64,000 nt of DNA, from assembly GCA_900770345.1 (NCBI GenBank), contig CAAGKF010000165.1, positions 51,386 to 115,385 of the forward strand, given 5' to 3'. Positions within the stretch are counted from its first letter, which is position 1; every line of letters begins with the position of its first letter. A model generated the notes under the pieces. The model searched no databases and had not been told where the DNA came from. It saw only the letters and a program-made list of their open reading frames with translations. The position numbers were made by a program, and so were the translations under genes. This DNA comes from Lachnospiraceae bacterium (lineage in GTDB: Bacteria > Bacillota > Clostridia > Lachnospirales > Lachnospiraceae). Shown piece after piece: positions 9,143-18,346 of this stretch.

Positions 9143-10282
9143 ATGTGGATACAGGGAAAAAATGTGTGGATCGCCGGACAATTTACACCGGCCCGGCTGG
9201 AGATCGGTGAGGGCAGGATCCTTCGGATCTGTCCTTACAGCGAGAATGGTGCGGATGCGGATTACGGGGAGGAGCGGATCCTTCCGGGATTCATTGATAT
9301 CCACACGCACGGAGCATATGGTTATGATACAAATGACGGGGAGCCGGAGGGCCTGCGCTACTGGATGAAGCATATACCGGAGGAGGGCGTTACGTCCATT
9401 CTGCCGACCACAGTGACCCAGCTTCCGCCGGTATTAACAAAGGCCGTGGCCAATGTGGCCGCTGTGGCGGAGGAAGGCTATGAGGGAGCGGAGATACTGG
9501 GGATCCATTTTGAAGGTCCCTATCTTGATATGGAGTATAAGGGAGCTCAGCCTCCGGAGGCCATTGCCGTCCCCTCTGTGGAGCAGTTTCAGATGTACCA
9601 GGAGGCGGCTCACGGCATGATCCGTTATATTACTCTGGCGCCGGAGAGGGATCCTGATCATGAGCTGACCAGGTACTGTGCTTCTCACGGGGTAGCGGTC
9701 AGCATGGGCCATTCCTCAGCTTCTTATGAGGAAGCTTTGATGGGCATTGCCAACGGAGCTGTTTCCATGACTCATGTTTATAACGGAATGACACCTTATC
9801 ATCACCGCAAACCGGGGTTAGTGGGAACCGCCCTCAGAGTCCGCGATATTTACGGGGAGATCATCTGTGACGGCTGTCATTCCCATCCGGCGGCTCTGAA
9901 TAATTTCTTTGCCGCCAAGGGGCGGGATTATGCCGTTATGATCAGTGATTCCCTGCGGGCAAAGCACTGTCCGCCCGGAGGAAACTATCAGCTGGGCGGC
10001 CATGACATTGAAATTGGTGAGGACGGACTGGCCCGTCTGAAGGGAACAGATACCATTGCCGGAAGTACTTTGAATATGAACCGGGGACTGCAGATCCTGA
10101 CGGAAAAGGCCCTGGTACCCTTTGATGCGGCTCTCAATTCCTGCACCATCAATCCGGCCAGATGTCTGGGTGTGGATGACAGGAAGGGAAAGCTGGCGGC
10201 GGGATATGACGCGGATATTACGGTGCTGGACCGTGACTATAATGTGCTTCAGACCTGGTGCAGAGGCCGCGCAATGCTGTAA
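9143..10282 (+). CDS. nagA: N-acetylglucosamine-6-phosphate deacetylase
   Basis: 379 residues, the usual NagA length. It removes acetate from GlcNAc-6-phosphate, giving glucosamine-6-phosphate for glycolysis or wall synthesis. Metal and active-site motifs of the amidohydrolase fold are in place: DIHTHG near residue 53, HFEGPYL, MGHSSAS, MTHVYNGM and ISDSLRA (catalytic Asp). An AGAAGGAG ribosome site precedes the ATG. nagB is not adjacent. A second, more diverged homologue lies at 35364-36617 in the PTS island. Confidence 0.95.
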   Translation: MWIQGKNVWIAGQFTPARLEIGEGRILRICPYSENGADADYGEERILPGFIDIHTHGAYGYDTNDGEPEGLRYWMKHIPEEGVTSILPTTVTQLPPVLTKAVANVAAVAEEGYEGAEILGIHFEGPYLDMEYKGAQPPEAIAVPSVEQFQMYQEAAHGMIRYITLAPERDPDHELTRYCASHGVAVSMGHSSASYEEALMGIANGAVSMTHVYNGMTPYHHRKPGLVGTALRVRDIYGEIICDGCHSHPAALNNFFAAKGRDYAVMISDSLRAKHCPPGGNYQLGGHDIEIGEDGLARLKGTDTIAGSTLNMNRGLQILTEKALVPFDAALNSCTINPARCLGVDDRKGKLAAGYDADITVLDRDYNVLQTWCRGRAML

Positions 10283-10339
10283 AATGCGGGCACTGTTCCT
10301 GGAAATCTGCATAAAAACGCAGGAAAATCCGAAAAATAC

Positions 10340-10368
10340 TTGCATTTACCGAAACATGATGGTATAGT
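10340..10368 (+). promoter_or_regulatory. Promoter of the rimP-nusA-infB operon
   Basis: TTGCAT at 10340-10345 and TATAGT at 10363-10368 with a 17-base spacer, followed by ATACGATAAC. It lies 86 bases upstream of rimP and is the best sigma-A match in this gap. Confidence 0.7.
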
Positions 10369-10396
10369 GTATACGATAACTAATGTAGATTACAGT

Positions 10397-10430
10397 AAAG
10401 AGTGGACGCCGGTCCACTCTTTCGTATTGT
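10397..10430 (+). terminator. Leader hairpin (attenuator-like) before rimP
   Basis: Perfect 11-bp stem AAAGAGTGGAC (10397-10407) with GTCCACTCTTT (10412-10422), loop GCCG, then CGTATTGT. It lies between the promoter and rimP, so read-through control is possible. The T-run is contained in the stem itself, which makes a strong terminator less certain. Confidence 0.5.
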
Positions 10431-10454
10431 AAGGGAACAAAAGGTGGTGATAGG

Positions 10455-10922
10455 ATGGCAAAGAGAGAAAGCTATGAGAGCAGAGTGGAAAAATACCTTC
10501 TTCCTCTGATGGAGGAACATCATTTTGAACTGGTGGATGTAGAATATGTAAAAGAGGCAGGAACCTGGTACCTGCGCGCATACATTGATAAGGAAGGCGG
10601 CATTGCCGTGGATGACTGTGAGGTCATCAGCCGAAAGCTGGGAGACTGGCTGGATAAGGAGGACTTTATCGACGAAAGCTATATCCTGGAGGTCAGCTCG
10701 CCGGGGCTGGGAAGACCGCTTAAAAAAGAGAAGGATTACATCCGCAGTATGGGAAAGGATGTGGAGGTAAGGCTTTTCCGCCAGATCGACAGGCAGAAGG
10801 AGTTTACCGGAGCTTTAAGCGCATACGATGACAAAACGGTTACTCTGACCATGGAGGACGGAAGTCAGATGGTATTTGACAAGGCCAATATTGCGTTAAT
10901 ACGCCTTGCATTGGATTTTTAA
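10455..10922 (+). CDS. rimP: Ribosome maturation factor RimP
   Basis: 155 residues. RimP assists 30S subunit assembly. Seen: N-terminal alpha/beta domain with ELVDVEYVKE and YLRAYIDKEGG, the conserved SSPGLGRPLKK turn near residue 80, and a C-terminal Sm-like barrel ending in IALIRLALDF. The ribosome site AAGGTGGTGATAGG precedes the ATG. It is the first gene of the operon and lies 22 bases from nusA. Confidence 0.96.
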   Translation: MAKRESYESRVEKYLLPLMEEHHFELVDVEYVKEAGTWYLRAYIDKEGGIAVDDCEVISRKLGDWLDKEDFIDESYILEVSSPGLGRPLKKEKDYIRSMGKDVEVRLFRQIDRQKEFTGALSAYDDKTVTLTMEDGSQMVFDKANIALIRLALDF

Positions 10923-10944
10923 GCTATAAATTAGGAGGATAAAC

Positions 10945-12108
10945 ATGAATAAGGAACTGCTGGAGGCAATGGAAATATTGGAGAAGGAAAAGAATATCTC
11001 CAAGGATACGATGATCGAAGCAATCGAAAATTCTCTGATCACTGCCTGCAAGAATCATTTTGGAAAGGCTGACAACGTAAGGGTGACCATGAACAGGGAC
11101 ACCGGGGATTTCGCCGTATATGCGGAAAAGACCGTGGTGGAGAATGTGGAAGATGATGTGATGGAGATCAGCCTGGCAGATGCCAAGATGATGAACCCCA
11201 AGTATGAGTGCGGGGATACGGTGCAGATACCGCTGGATTCCAAGAAGTTCGGCCGTATTGCCACTCAGAACGCAAAGAACGTGATCCTGCAGAAGATCCG
11301 TGAGGAGGAGCGCAAGGCTCTTTACAACGATTATTACACCATGGAGAAGGATGTGACCACCGGTATCGTGCAGCGTTATCTGGGCAGGAATGTCAGCATC
11401 AACCTGGGCAAGGTAGATGCTATCCTGAATGAAAGTGAGCAGGTAAAGGGCGAGACCTTCCGTCCGACCGAGCGTATCAAGGTGTATGTTCTGGAAGTGA
11501 AGGATACGCCGAAGGGTCCCAGAGTTTCCGTATCCAGAACCCATCCGGATCTTGTAAAGCGCCTTTTTGAGTCTGAGGTTGCCGAGGTACGTGACGGTAC
11601 GGTGGAGATCAAGGCCATTGCCAGAGAAGCAGGCTCCAGAACAAAGATCGCTGTCAAGTCCAATGATCCCAATGTTGATCCGGTAGGCGCATGTGTCGGT
11701 TTAAACGGCGCCAGAGTCAATTCCATTGTAAGCGAGCTGCGGGGCGAGAAGATCGATATCATCAACTGGGATGACAATCCTGCTTATCTGATCGAAAATG
11801 CCTTAAGCCCGGCAAAGGTGATCTGTGTTGTGGCAGACGAAGAGGAGAGAGAAGCGCAGGTGATCGTGCCGGACTACCAGCTTTCTCTGGCTATCGGCAA
11901 GGAAGGCCAGAACGCGAGACTGGCTGCCAGACTTACGGGCTTTAAGATCGATATCAAGAGTGAGACCCAGGCAAAGGAAATGGGGCTTTTTGAGCAGATG
12001 GGACTTCAGTACGGCGACGCTCCTGCGCCGGAGTATGAGGAAGGCAGCGAAGAAGACGGAAACTACCAGGAATATGAAGGAGACTACCAGGAAGAGACTG
12101 AACAGTAG
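10945..12108 (+). CDS. nusA: Transcription termination/antitermination factor NusA
   Basis: 387 residues: N-terminal RNA-polymerase-binding domain (to about 125), an S1 domain (GIVQRYLGRNVSINLG), then two KH domains with the typical GACVGLNGARVNSIVSELRG and LAIGKEGQNARLAARLTG. The last 50 residues are an acidic Glu/Tyr-rich tail. NusA binds RNA polymerase and nascent RNA, modulating pausing, termination and antitermination. AGGAGG lies seven bases before the ATG. The gene order rimP-nusA-ylxR-ylxQ-infB is conserved in Firmicutes. Confidence 0.98.
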   Translation: MNKELLEAMEILEKEKNISKDTMIEAIENSLITACKNHFGKADNVRVTMNRDTGDFAVYAEKTVVENVEDDVMEISLADAKMMNPKYECGDTVQIPLDSKKFGRIATQNAKNVILQKIREEERKALYNDYYTMEKDVTTGIVQRYLGRNVSINLGKVDAILNESEQVKGETFRPTERIKVYVLEVKDTPKGPRVSVSRTHPDLVKRLFESEVAEVRDGTVEIKAIAREAGSRTKIAVKSNDPNVDPVGACVGLNGARVNSIVSELRGEKIDIINWDDNPAYLIENALSPAKVICVVADEEEREAQVIVPDYQLSLAIGKEGQNARLAARLTGFKIDIKSETQAKEMGLFEQMGLQYGDAPAPEYEEGSEEDGNYQEYEGDYQEETEQ

Positions 12109-12146
12109 ACAGGGGAAGGTACTCGGAAGGATTAGGAGTGATACAG

Positions 12147-12419
12147 GTGAGCATGAAAAAGATTCCGCTCAGACAGTGCGTAGGCTGTCAGGAGATGAAA
12201 AGTAAAAAAGAAATGATAAGAGTGATAAAGACCGCCGGGGATGAGATCCTGCTGGATGCCACAGGCCGCAAGAACGGACGGGGCGCATATCTGTGTCCGT
12301 CGACGGAATGTCTTAAGAAGGCCATCAAAGGCCGGGGGCTGGAACGCTCCTTTAAAATGGCGATTCCAAAAGAGGTGTATGAGACTCTGGAAAAGGAGAT
12401 GGAAGAGCTTGATAAATAA
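12147..12419 (+). CDS. ylxR: YlxR family RNA-binding protein (RnpM-like)
   Basis: About 90 residues of the DUF448/YlxR family: LRQCVGCQEMKSKKEMIRV at the N-terminus and NGRGAYLCPSTECLKKA in the middle. Family members bind RNA; the Bacillus protein has been linked to RNase P control and to wide effects on transcription. A GTG at 12147 lies eight bases after AGGAG (12134-12138) and is preferred. An ATG at 12153 is the next option and changes only two residues. It overlaps ylxQ by 11 bases. Confidence 0.9.
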   Translation: MSMKKIPLRQCVGCQEMKSKKEMIRVIKTAGDEILLDATGRKNGRGAYLCPSTECLKKAIKGRGLERSFKMAIPKEVYETLEKEMEELDK

Positions 12420-12744
12420 GAAGAAGCTGTTTAGCCTGATCGGACTGGCGACAAGAGCCAGAAAGGTGGTCAGCGGGGAATTTTCCACGGAAAAATCGGT
12501 AAAGAGCGGAAGGGCTCAGTTGGTGATCGTATCGGAAGAAGCTTCGGACAATACGAAGAAAATGTTTACCAATATGTGCACTCACTATAAAGTCCCTATC
12601 TATATGTTTGGTACGAAGGATGAACTCGGGCACGCCATGGGGCAGGAGTTTCGTGCATCGCTGGCTGTGGAGGATGCCGGGTTTGCAAAGTCAATGGCAG
12701 GACTGATGAATATGAATGGAGGTAGTTTGAATGAGAGTAAGTGA
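12409..12744 (+). CDS. ylxQ: YlxQ-like L7Ae-family RNA-binding protein
   Basis: 111 residues of the L7Ae/L30e/S12e/Gadd45 fold: [21 protein letters not shown], then [14 protein letters not shown] and a [17 protein letters not shown] stretch. Such proteins bind kink-turn RNA. The TTG at 12409 is the likely start: AGGAG at 12394-12398 lies ten bases upstream, and no ATG stands in frame nearby. The start overlaps the ylxR end, and the stop overlaps the infB start by 14 bases, so all three are translationally linked. Confidence 0.88.
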   Translation: MINKKKLFSLIGLATRARKVVSGEFSTEKSVKSGRAQLVIVSEEASDNTKKMFTNMCTHYKVPIYMFGTKDELGHAMGQEFRASLAVEDAGFAKSMAGLMNMNGGSLNESK

Positions 12745-15700
12745 ACTTGCAAATGAGCTGGGCAAAACCAGCAAGGAAATATTGGATATTATTAAACAGA
12801 AGGATTCTTCCGCTTCTTTGTTTGCTGCGTCCAGCGTGACAAAGGAGCAGGAAAATATGGTGCGTTCTTCTGTGAACCGCAGCAAAGAGGCTGCAAAGCC
12901 TGCAGCGTCCAAAGCGGAAGCACCAAAGAGCGAGACAGGAAAGGCAGCGGAGGGAGCAGCCAAGGCAGAGCCGGCAAAGAAAAAGCTGACTGCCGTGTTC
13001 CGCCCGCAGAATGCACAGCAGCAGATCAAGCGTCCGGTGCCGCCGAAGCCTCAGGCAAGACCGCAGCAGCAGACTGCAGCGCCGAAGGCAGCTCAGGCAG
13101 CAGACAGCGTACGCCCGCAGGTGCAGGCTCAGGCAGTCCAGAGCGCGAAAGAGGAGCCCAGGACCCAGAGCGCGCCCCAGGCGGCAGCTCAGAGCGCACC
13201 CCAGACTGCGGCTCAGAGTGTGCCTCAGACGGCAGCACCCCAGGCGGCAGCCCAGAGCGTGCCTCAGGCAGCTGCTTCTGATTCCCAGCGTTCTCAGAAC
13301 ACCGGTGACGTAAGAAGCCAGGGAGGCTCCTATGGAAACCGTGAGGGCAGAGGCCAGGGAAGTTCCTACGGCAATCGCGATAACAGAAGCCAGGGCTCTT
13401 ATGGAAGCCGTGACGGACGTCAGGGAGATTTTACGGGCCGTGATGCCGGCCGCGATAACAGAGGCCAGGGAAGTTCCTACGGCAGCCGCGATAACAGAGG
13501 CCAGGGAGGCTCCTATGGAAACCGCGACAGCCGACAGGGAGGCACCTACGGAAATCGTGACGGCAGAGGTCAGGGAGGATCCTACGGAAGCCGCGACGGC
13601 CGTCAGGGAGACTTTGGGGGCCGTGATGCCGGCCGCCAGGGAGGCGCCTACGGAAATCGTGATAACAGAAGCCAGGGAGATTTTGCGGGCCGCGATGCCG
13701 GCCGTCAGGGAGGTTCCTACGGAAATCGCGATAACAGAGGCCAGGGAGATTCCTACGGAAGCCGTGACGGCCGTCAGGGAGGTTCTTACGGCAATCGTGA
13801 TAACAGAGGCCAGGGAGGTTCCTACGGAAACCGCGACAACAGAAGTCAGGGAGATTTTGGGGGCCGTGATGCCGGCCGCCAGGGAGGTTCCTACGGCAGC
13901 CGTGATAACAGAAGCCAGGGAGGCACCTACGGAAACCGTGACAACAGAGGCCAGGGAGGCTTTGGAGGCCGCGGAGGCGAGGATAAGGACAGAGATGTAA
14001 GAGACAGCAGAGGAAGCCGTGACAGCCGCCGTTCCGGAGGACGGGACAGCTCCAAGATGTCCTTTGACACTCCGATCCAGGCAAAGCCTACCAGCAATCG
14101 TCAGAACAAGACTGCTCACAAGAATGACCGCTACGACAAGAGAGACAGGGAAGAGGACGGCAAGAAAGCACCGAAGACAGGAAAGGGAGCATTCATTATG
14201 CCGCAGCCGAAGAAGGAAGAGGCCAAGGTGGAGGATGTCAAGACCATTACCCTGCCGGAGACTCTGACTATCAAGGAACTGGCTGACAAGATGAAGCTGC
14301 AGCCTTCCGTTATCGTTAAGAAGCTGTTCTTAAAGGGTCAGATGGTAACGCTGAATCAGGAGATCGATTACGATCAGGCGGAAGAGATTGCCATGGAATT
14401 TGAAGTTCTCTGCGAGAAGGAAGAGAAGGTGGATGTGATCGCCGAGCTTCTGAAGGAGGATGAGGAGAATGAGAACGATATGGTTTCCAGACCTCCGGTA
14501 GTCTGTGTTATGGGTCACGTTGATCACGGCAAGACTTCTCTTCTGGATGCGATCCGCCAGACAAATGTAACGGCAAGAGAGGCAGGCGGTATTACGCAGC
14601 ATATCGGTGCATCCGTGATCGAGATCAGCGGACGCAGGATCACCTTCCTGGATACGCCGGGTCATGAAGCATTTACAGCCATGCGTATGAGAGGCGCCCA
14701 GTCTACGGATATTGCCATCCTGGTAGTTGCGGCAGATGACGGTGTAATGCCTCAGACGGTGGAGGCCATCAATCACGCCAAGGCAGCGGGCGTGGAAATC
14801 ATCGTTGCCATCAACAAGATCGATAAGCCAAGTGCAAATATAGATAAAGTAAAGCAGGAGCTGGCTGAATATGAGCTGATCCCGGAGGATTGGGGCGGCA
14901 GCACCATTTTCGTTCCGGTTTCCGCACATACAAAGGAAGGAATTACAGACCTTCTGGAGATGGTGCTTCTGACAGCCGATGTGCTGGAGCTGAAAGCCAA
15001 CCCCAACAGAAAGGGCCGTGGTCTGGTGATCGAAGCCGAGCTGGATAAGGGCAAGGGACCGGTTGCCACTGTTCTTGTGCAGAAGGGTACCCTGCATGTG
15101 GGCGAGACCATTGCTGCCGGAGCATGCTACGGCAAGATCCGTGCAATGATGGATGACAAGGGCCGCCGCGTGAAGGAGGCCGGACCTTCCACTCCTGTGG
15201 AGATCCTTGGTCTTAATGATGTCCCCAATGCCGGAGAGGTATTTGTGGCTACGGAAAATGAGAAGGAGGCAAGAAGCTTTGCTGAAACCTTTATTTCCGA
15301 GGGCAAGAACAAGCTGATCGAGGATACCAAGTCAAAGCTGTCTCTGGATGATCTGTTCAGCCAGATCAAGGCAGGAAATGTAAAGGAACTGCCGCTGATT
15401 ATCAAGGCCGACGTACAGGGCTCCGTGGAGGCTGTAAAGAGCAGCCTGATGAAGCTGTCCAACGAGGAAGTAATGGTGAAGGTGATCCATGGAGGCGTAG
15501 GCGCCATCAACGAGTCCGACGTTTCTCTGGCATCCGCGTCCAACGCCATCATCATCGGCTTCAATATCCGTCCTGACGCCATGGCAAAGACTGTTGCCGA
15601 GCGCGAAAAAGTAGATATCCGTCTGTACAAGGTTATCTATCAGGCCATCGAGGATGTGGAGGCCGCCATGAAGGGCATGCTGGATCCGGTATTCGAGGAG

Positions 15701-15988
15701 AAGGTTATCGGCCATGGTGTTATCCGTCAGCTGTTCAAGGCTTCCGGCGTAGGTACCATTGCCGGCTCCTATGTACTGGACGGAAAGTTCCAGAGAGGCT
15801 GCAGCTGCCGTATCAAGAGAGCGGGAGATCAGATCTTCGAGGGACCGCTGGCATCACTGAAGCGTTTTAAGGATGATGTTAAGGAAGTGGCTGCAGGCTA
15901 CGAGTGCGGCCTTGTATTTGAGAAATTTAATGATCTTCAGGAAGATGATGAGATCGAGGCTTATATCATGGTGGAGGTGCCGAGATAG
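12731..15988 (+). CDS. infB: Translation initiation factor IF-2, with long repetitive N-terminal extension
   Basis: 1085 residues, clearly longer than typical Firmicute IF-2 (about 700-950). IF-2 is the GTPase that places initiator tRNA on the 30S subunit. Layout: IF2_N subdomain ([20 protein letters not shown]), an Ala/Pro/Gln-rich stretch with AAQSxPQ repeats (about 95-190), an Arg/Gly-rich tandem-repeat segment (about 196-415), a second IF2_N ([20 protein letters not shown]), then the GTPase with GHVDHGKTS near residue 595, DTPGHEAF and NKIDK, followed by domains II-IV. The core is intact, so the expansion is confined to the disordered linker. Overlaps ylxQ by 14 bases. Confidence 0.98.
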   Translation: MRVSELANELGKTSKEILDIIKQKDSSASLFAASSVTKEQENMVRSSVNRSKEAAKPAASKAEAPKSETGKAAEGAAKAEPAKKKLTAVFRPQNAQQQIKRPVPPKPQARPQQQTAAPKAAQAADSVRPQVQAQAVQSAKEEPRTQSAPQAAAQSAPQTAAQSVPQTAAPQAAAQSVPQAAASDSQRSQNTGDVRSQGGSYGNREGRGQGSSYGNRDNRSQGSYGSRDGRQGDFTGRDAGRDNRGQGSSYGSRDNRGQGGSYGNRDSRQGGTYGNRDGRGQGGSYGSRDGRQGDFGGRDAGRQGGAYGNRDNRSQGDFAGRDAGRQGGSYGNRDNRGQGDSYGSRDGRQGGSYGNRDNRGQGGSYGNRDNRSQGDFGGRDAGRQGGSYGSRDNRSQGGTYGNRDNRGQGGFGGRGGEDKDRDVRDSRGSRDSRRSGGRDSSKMSFDTPIQAKPTSNRQNKTAHKNDRYDKRDREEDGKKAPKTGKGAFIMPQPKKEEAKVEDVKTITLPETLTIKELADKMKLQPSVIVKKLFLKGQMVTLNQEIDYDQAEEIAMEFEVLCEKEEKVDVIAELLKEDEENENDMVSRPPVVCVMGHVDHGKTSLLDAIRQTNVTAREAGGITQHIGASVIEISGRRITFLDTPGHEAFTAMRMRGAQSTDIAILVVAADDGVMPQTVEAINHAKAAGVEIIVAINKIDKPSANIDKVKQELAEYELIPEDWGGSTIFVPVSAHTKEGITDLLEMVLLTADVLELKANPNRKGRGLVIEAELDKGKGPVATVLVQKGTLHVGETIAAGACYGKIRAMMDDKGRRVKEAGPSTPVEILGLNDVPNAGEVFVATENEKEARSFAETFISEGKNKLIEDTKSKLSLDDLFSQIKAGNVKELPLIIKADVQGSVEAVKSSLMKLSNEEVMVKVIHGGVGAINESDVSLASASNAIIIGFNIRPDAMAKTVAEREKVDIRLYKVIYQAIEDVEAAMKGMLDPVFEEKVIGHGVIRQLFKASGVGTIAGSYVLDGKFQRGCSCRIKRAGDQIFEGPLASLKRFKDDVKEVAAGYECGLVFEKFNDLQEDDEIEAYIMVEVPR
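13316..13975 (+). repeat. Tandem repeat inside infB encoding [14 protein letters not shown] units
   Basis: About 660 bases of degenerate 33-39-base units. In the infB frame they encode 14 copies of YG(N/S)R(D/E) in units such as [13 protein letters not shown], interspersed with four copies of DFxGRDAGR. The units are similar but not identical at DNA level, so this is an older expansion with synonymous drift. It explains long open frames in the other five phases here. Confidence 0.95.
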
Positions 15989-16030
15989 TCCCGGCAGGCA
16001 TCCTTCCTGAAAGAAAAGAGAGGGATTACC

Positions 16031-16405
16031 ATGCGTAAAAACAGCATTAAAAACACCAGGATCAATATGGAAGTCCAGAGAGAGTTAAGCGAGATCATCC
16101 GCGGCGGGATCAAGGATCCCAGGATCCATCCCATGACCAGCGTGGTTGCCGTGGAGGTTACTCCTGATCTGAAATACTGCAAGGCCTATATCAGTGTTCT
16201 GGGCGATGAGGATGCAGCCGGATCGACACTGGAGGGCTTAAAGAGTGCCGTAGGCTATGTGCGCAGGGAGCTGGCAAGACGCGTCAACCTGCGCAATACG
16301 CCGGAGCTTACATTCATACTGGATCAGTCCATTGAATATGGTGTAAATATGTCGCATCTTATTGACGAAGTAACAAAAGATCTTCATAGGGAGGAATCTG
16401 AATGA
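16031..16405 (+). CDS. rbfA: Ribosome-binding factor A
   Basis: 124 residues. RbfA helps 16S rRNA 5'-end maturation and cold adaptation. Seen: the KH-like fold with RINMEVQRELSEIIRG at the start, DPRIHPMTSVVAVEVTPDLK in the middle, and a C-terminal SIEYGVNMSHLIDEV. It follows infB by 42 bases and its stop overlaps the nrnA start (ATGA). Confidence 0.96.
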   Translation: MRKNSIKNTRINMEVQRELSEIIRGGIKDPRIHPMTSVVAVEVTPDLKYCKAYISVLGDEDAAGSTLEGLKSAVGYVRRELARRVNLRNTPELTFILDQSIEYGVNMSHLIDEVTKDLHREESE

Positions 16406-17352
16406 CTGTTCTTGAACAGATGTTAGAGAATACGGGATCTGTTGCCATTCTGGGCCATGTACATCCGGATGGTGACTGTCTCGGTTCTGCGCTGGGATTG
16501 TATCATTACCTGAAAACTTATTATCCGGGAGTGCGTGCGGCTGTTTATCTGGAGGAGGCTTCTGAAAAATTCAGATATCTGGAGGGATTTGAGGAGATCC
16601 GCCATGAGCCGGATGAAGAGTCGTATGAGCTGTGCATCTGCCTGGACAGCAGCGACAGAGAACGGCTGGGCGGCTTTGCCTGTTATCTTGAGCGGGCCGA
16701 AAAAAGCCTCTGTCTGGATCATCATGTGACTAATACAGGCTATGCGGACACCAATGTGGTGGCCGGTGATTCCAGCTCCACCTGTGAGGTACTGTATGAG
16801 CAGCTGGACGGGGAAAAGATCGACAAGGCGGCGGCGGAGTGTCTTTACACCGGTATTATTCATGATACCGGCGTGCTGAAGTATTCCTGCACCTCTGCCC
16901 GCACCATGGAGATTGCCGGAAGGCTGATGGCTAAGGGCATTGATTTCGGATCGATTATCGACAACAGTTTTTATAAGAAGACCTACATTCAGAATCAGAT
17001 TCTGGGAAGGGCTCTTCTGGAGAGCATTACATTTTTTAACGGAAAATGCATTTTCAGCGCTCTGCGCAGAAAAGATATGGATTTTTACGGCGTGGACGGA
17101 AAGGATATGGACGGGATCATCGATCAGCTGAGGCTGACAGAAGGTGTGGAGGTTGCCATCTTCATGTATGAAACCGGTCCGCAGGAATATAAAGTGAGCC
17201 TGCGCTCCCAGAAGATTGTGGATGTAAGTGAGATCGCCTCCTTTTTCGGCGGCGGCGGCCATGTGAGAGCAGCCGGCTGCACTATGTCCGGCAGCATTCA
17301 TGATGTGATCAATAATCTTTCTCTGCACATATCCAAGCAGCTTGCAGAGTAG
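16402..17352 (+). CDS. nrnA: DHH/DHHA1 phosphoesterase, NrnA-type oligoribonuclease
   Basis: 316 residues. NrnA-type enzymes degrade nano-RNAs and dephosphorylate pAp. Seen: GHVHPDGDCLGSALG (first metal site), LDSSDRERL, the LDHHVTN DHH motif near residue 110, IHDTGVLKYS, and the C-terminal DHHA1 motif GGGGHVRAAGC. The order rbfA-nrnA-truB matches other Firmicutes. The ATG overlaps the rbfA stop by four bases. Confidence 0.95.
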   Translation: MTVLEQMLENTGSVAILGHVHPDGDCLGSALGLYHYLKTYYPGVRAAVYLEEASEKFRYLEGFEEIRHEPDEESYELCICLDSSDRERLGGFACYLERAEKSLCLDHHVTNTGYADTNVVAGDSSSTCEVLYEQLDGEKIDKAAAECLYTGIIHDTGVLKYSCTSARTMEIAGRLMAKGIDFGSIIDNSFYKKTYIQNQILGRALLESITFFNGKCIFSALRRKDMDFYGVDGKDMDGIIDQLRLTEGVEVAIFMYETGPQEYKVSLRSQKIVDVSEIASFFGGGGHVRAAGCTMSGSIHDVINNLSLHISKQLAE

Positions 17353-17368
17353 AGGACGGAAAGAAATT

Positions 17369-18322
17369 ATGTATCACGGGATCATAAATGTTTATAAGGA
17401 GCCGGGTTACACGTCCCATGACGTGGTGGCCCGGCTCAGGGGGATTTTAAGACAGAAGAAGATCGGACATACAGGGACCCTGGATCCGGCGGCGGAAGGA
17501 GTTCTTCCTGTATGTCTCGGAGCAGGCACACGCCTGTGTGATATGCTGGCGGACAGGACGAAAACGTATGAAGCAGTGCTGCTTCTGGGCGTCGTCACAG
17601 ATACGCAGGATACCACGGGAACGGTGCTGGAGAGCCATGAAAGGGAGGCGGCCGGACTGACAGAGGATCAGGTCCGCCGGGCTGTCCTTGGATTTAAGGG
17701 GGATTACGACCAGATTCCGCCTATGTATTCCGCCCTCAAGGTAGACGGAAAGAAGCTTTACGAGCTGGCAAGAGCCGGCAAAGAGGTGGAGCGGAAGGCA
17801 AGGCCTGTTCAGATCCTGGAGATCGATATCCTGAATATGGAGCTTCCGCGGGTGCGCATGCGCGTGACCTGCTCAAAGGGGACCTATATCCGTACTTTGT
17901 GCCATGATATCGGTCAGGTCCTTGGCTGCGGGGGCGCTATGGATCATCTTCTGCGCACCAGAGTGGACCGCTTTTCGGCAGAGGACAGTCTGAAGCTGGA
18001 TGAGATCGAGAAACTTCTGGATGAAAATGATCTGGACAGCCGGATCATTTCCGTGGAAAAGGCTCTGGAGGCATATCCGGCGCTCTATGTCCGGGAAGAG
18101 GGGGACAAGGCCTTAAAAAACGGCAATCCCTGTTTTCGGGGACAGATCGATCTGCAGAGGGAGCATGCCCCGAAGCGTTGGGCGGACGGACAGATGTTCC
18201 GCATGTACAGCAGCGCCGGCCGTTTTTCCGGTGTCTATGAATATCAGGATGAGAAGCACTGGTGGAAGCCCTGGAAGATGTTTCCGGAAGAGACCCAGAG
18301 CGGCAGTTCTAAGCTGCCATGA
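17369..18322 (+). CDS. truB: tRNA pseudouridine(55) synthase TruB
   Basis: 317 residues. TruB makes pseudouridine 55 in the T-loop of tRNAs. Seen: GIINVYKEPGYTSHDVV, the KIGHTGTLDPAAEGVLPV block with the catalytic Asp, and KGTYIRTLCHDIG. The ATG at 17369 (MYHGIINVYKEPG) was chosen by family alignment. The frame is open for nine more codons upstream, overlapping nrnA. The C-terminal PUA-like part is short. Confidence 0.96.
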   Translation: MYHGIINVYKEPGYTSHDVVARLRGILRQKKIGHTGTLDPAAEGVLPVCLGAGTRLCDMLADRTKTYEAVLLLGVVTDTQDTTGTVLESHEREAAGLTEDQVRRAVLGFKGDYDQIPPMYSALKVDGKKLYELARAGKEVERKARPVQILEIDILNMELPRVRMRVTCSKGTYIRTLCHDIGQVLGCGGAMDHLLRTRVDRFSAEDSLKLDEIEKLLDENDLDSRIISVEKALEAYPALYVREEGDKALKNGNPCFRGQIDLQREHAPKRWADGQMFRMYSSAGRFSGVYEYQDEKHWWKPWKMFPEETQSGSSKLP

Positions 18323-18346
18323 TCAGATAAAAGGGGAAAAGTTTCC

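Noticed and set aside
13316..13975. Regular repeats resembling a CRISPR array
   Set aside because: Units are in frame with infB, diverged, without constant repeats or unique spacers, and no cas genes are present.
12596..14119. A 507-codon open frame on the minus strand and other long frames opposite infB
   Set aside because: They are by-products of the GC-rich, repetitive infB linker; no ribosome site, and the translation is low-complexity Ala/Ser/Val without family resemblance.
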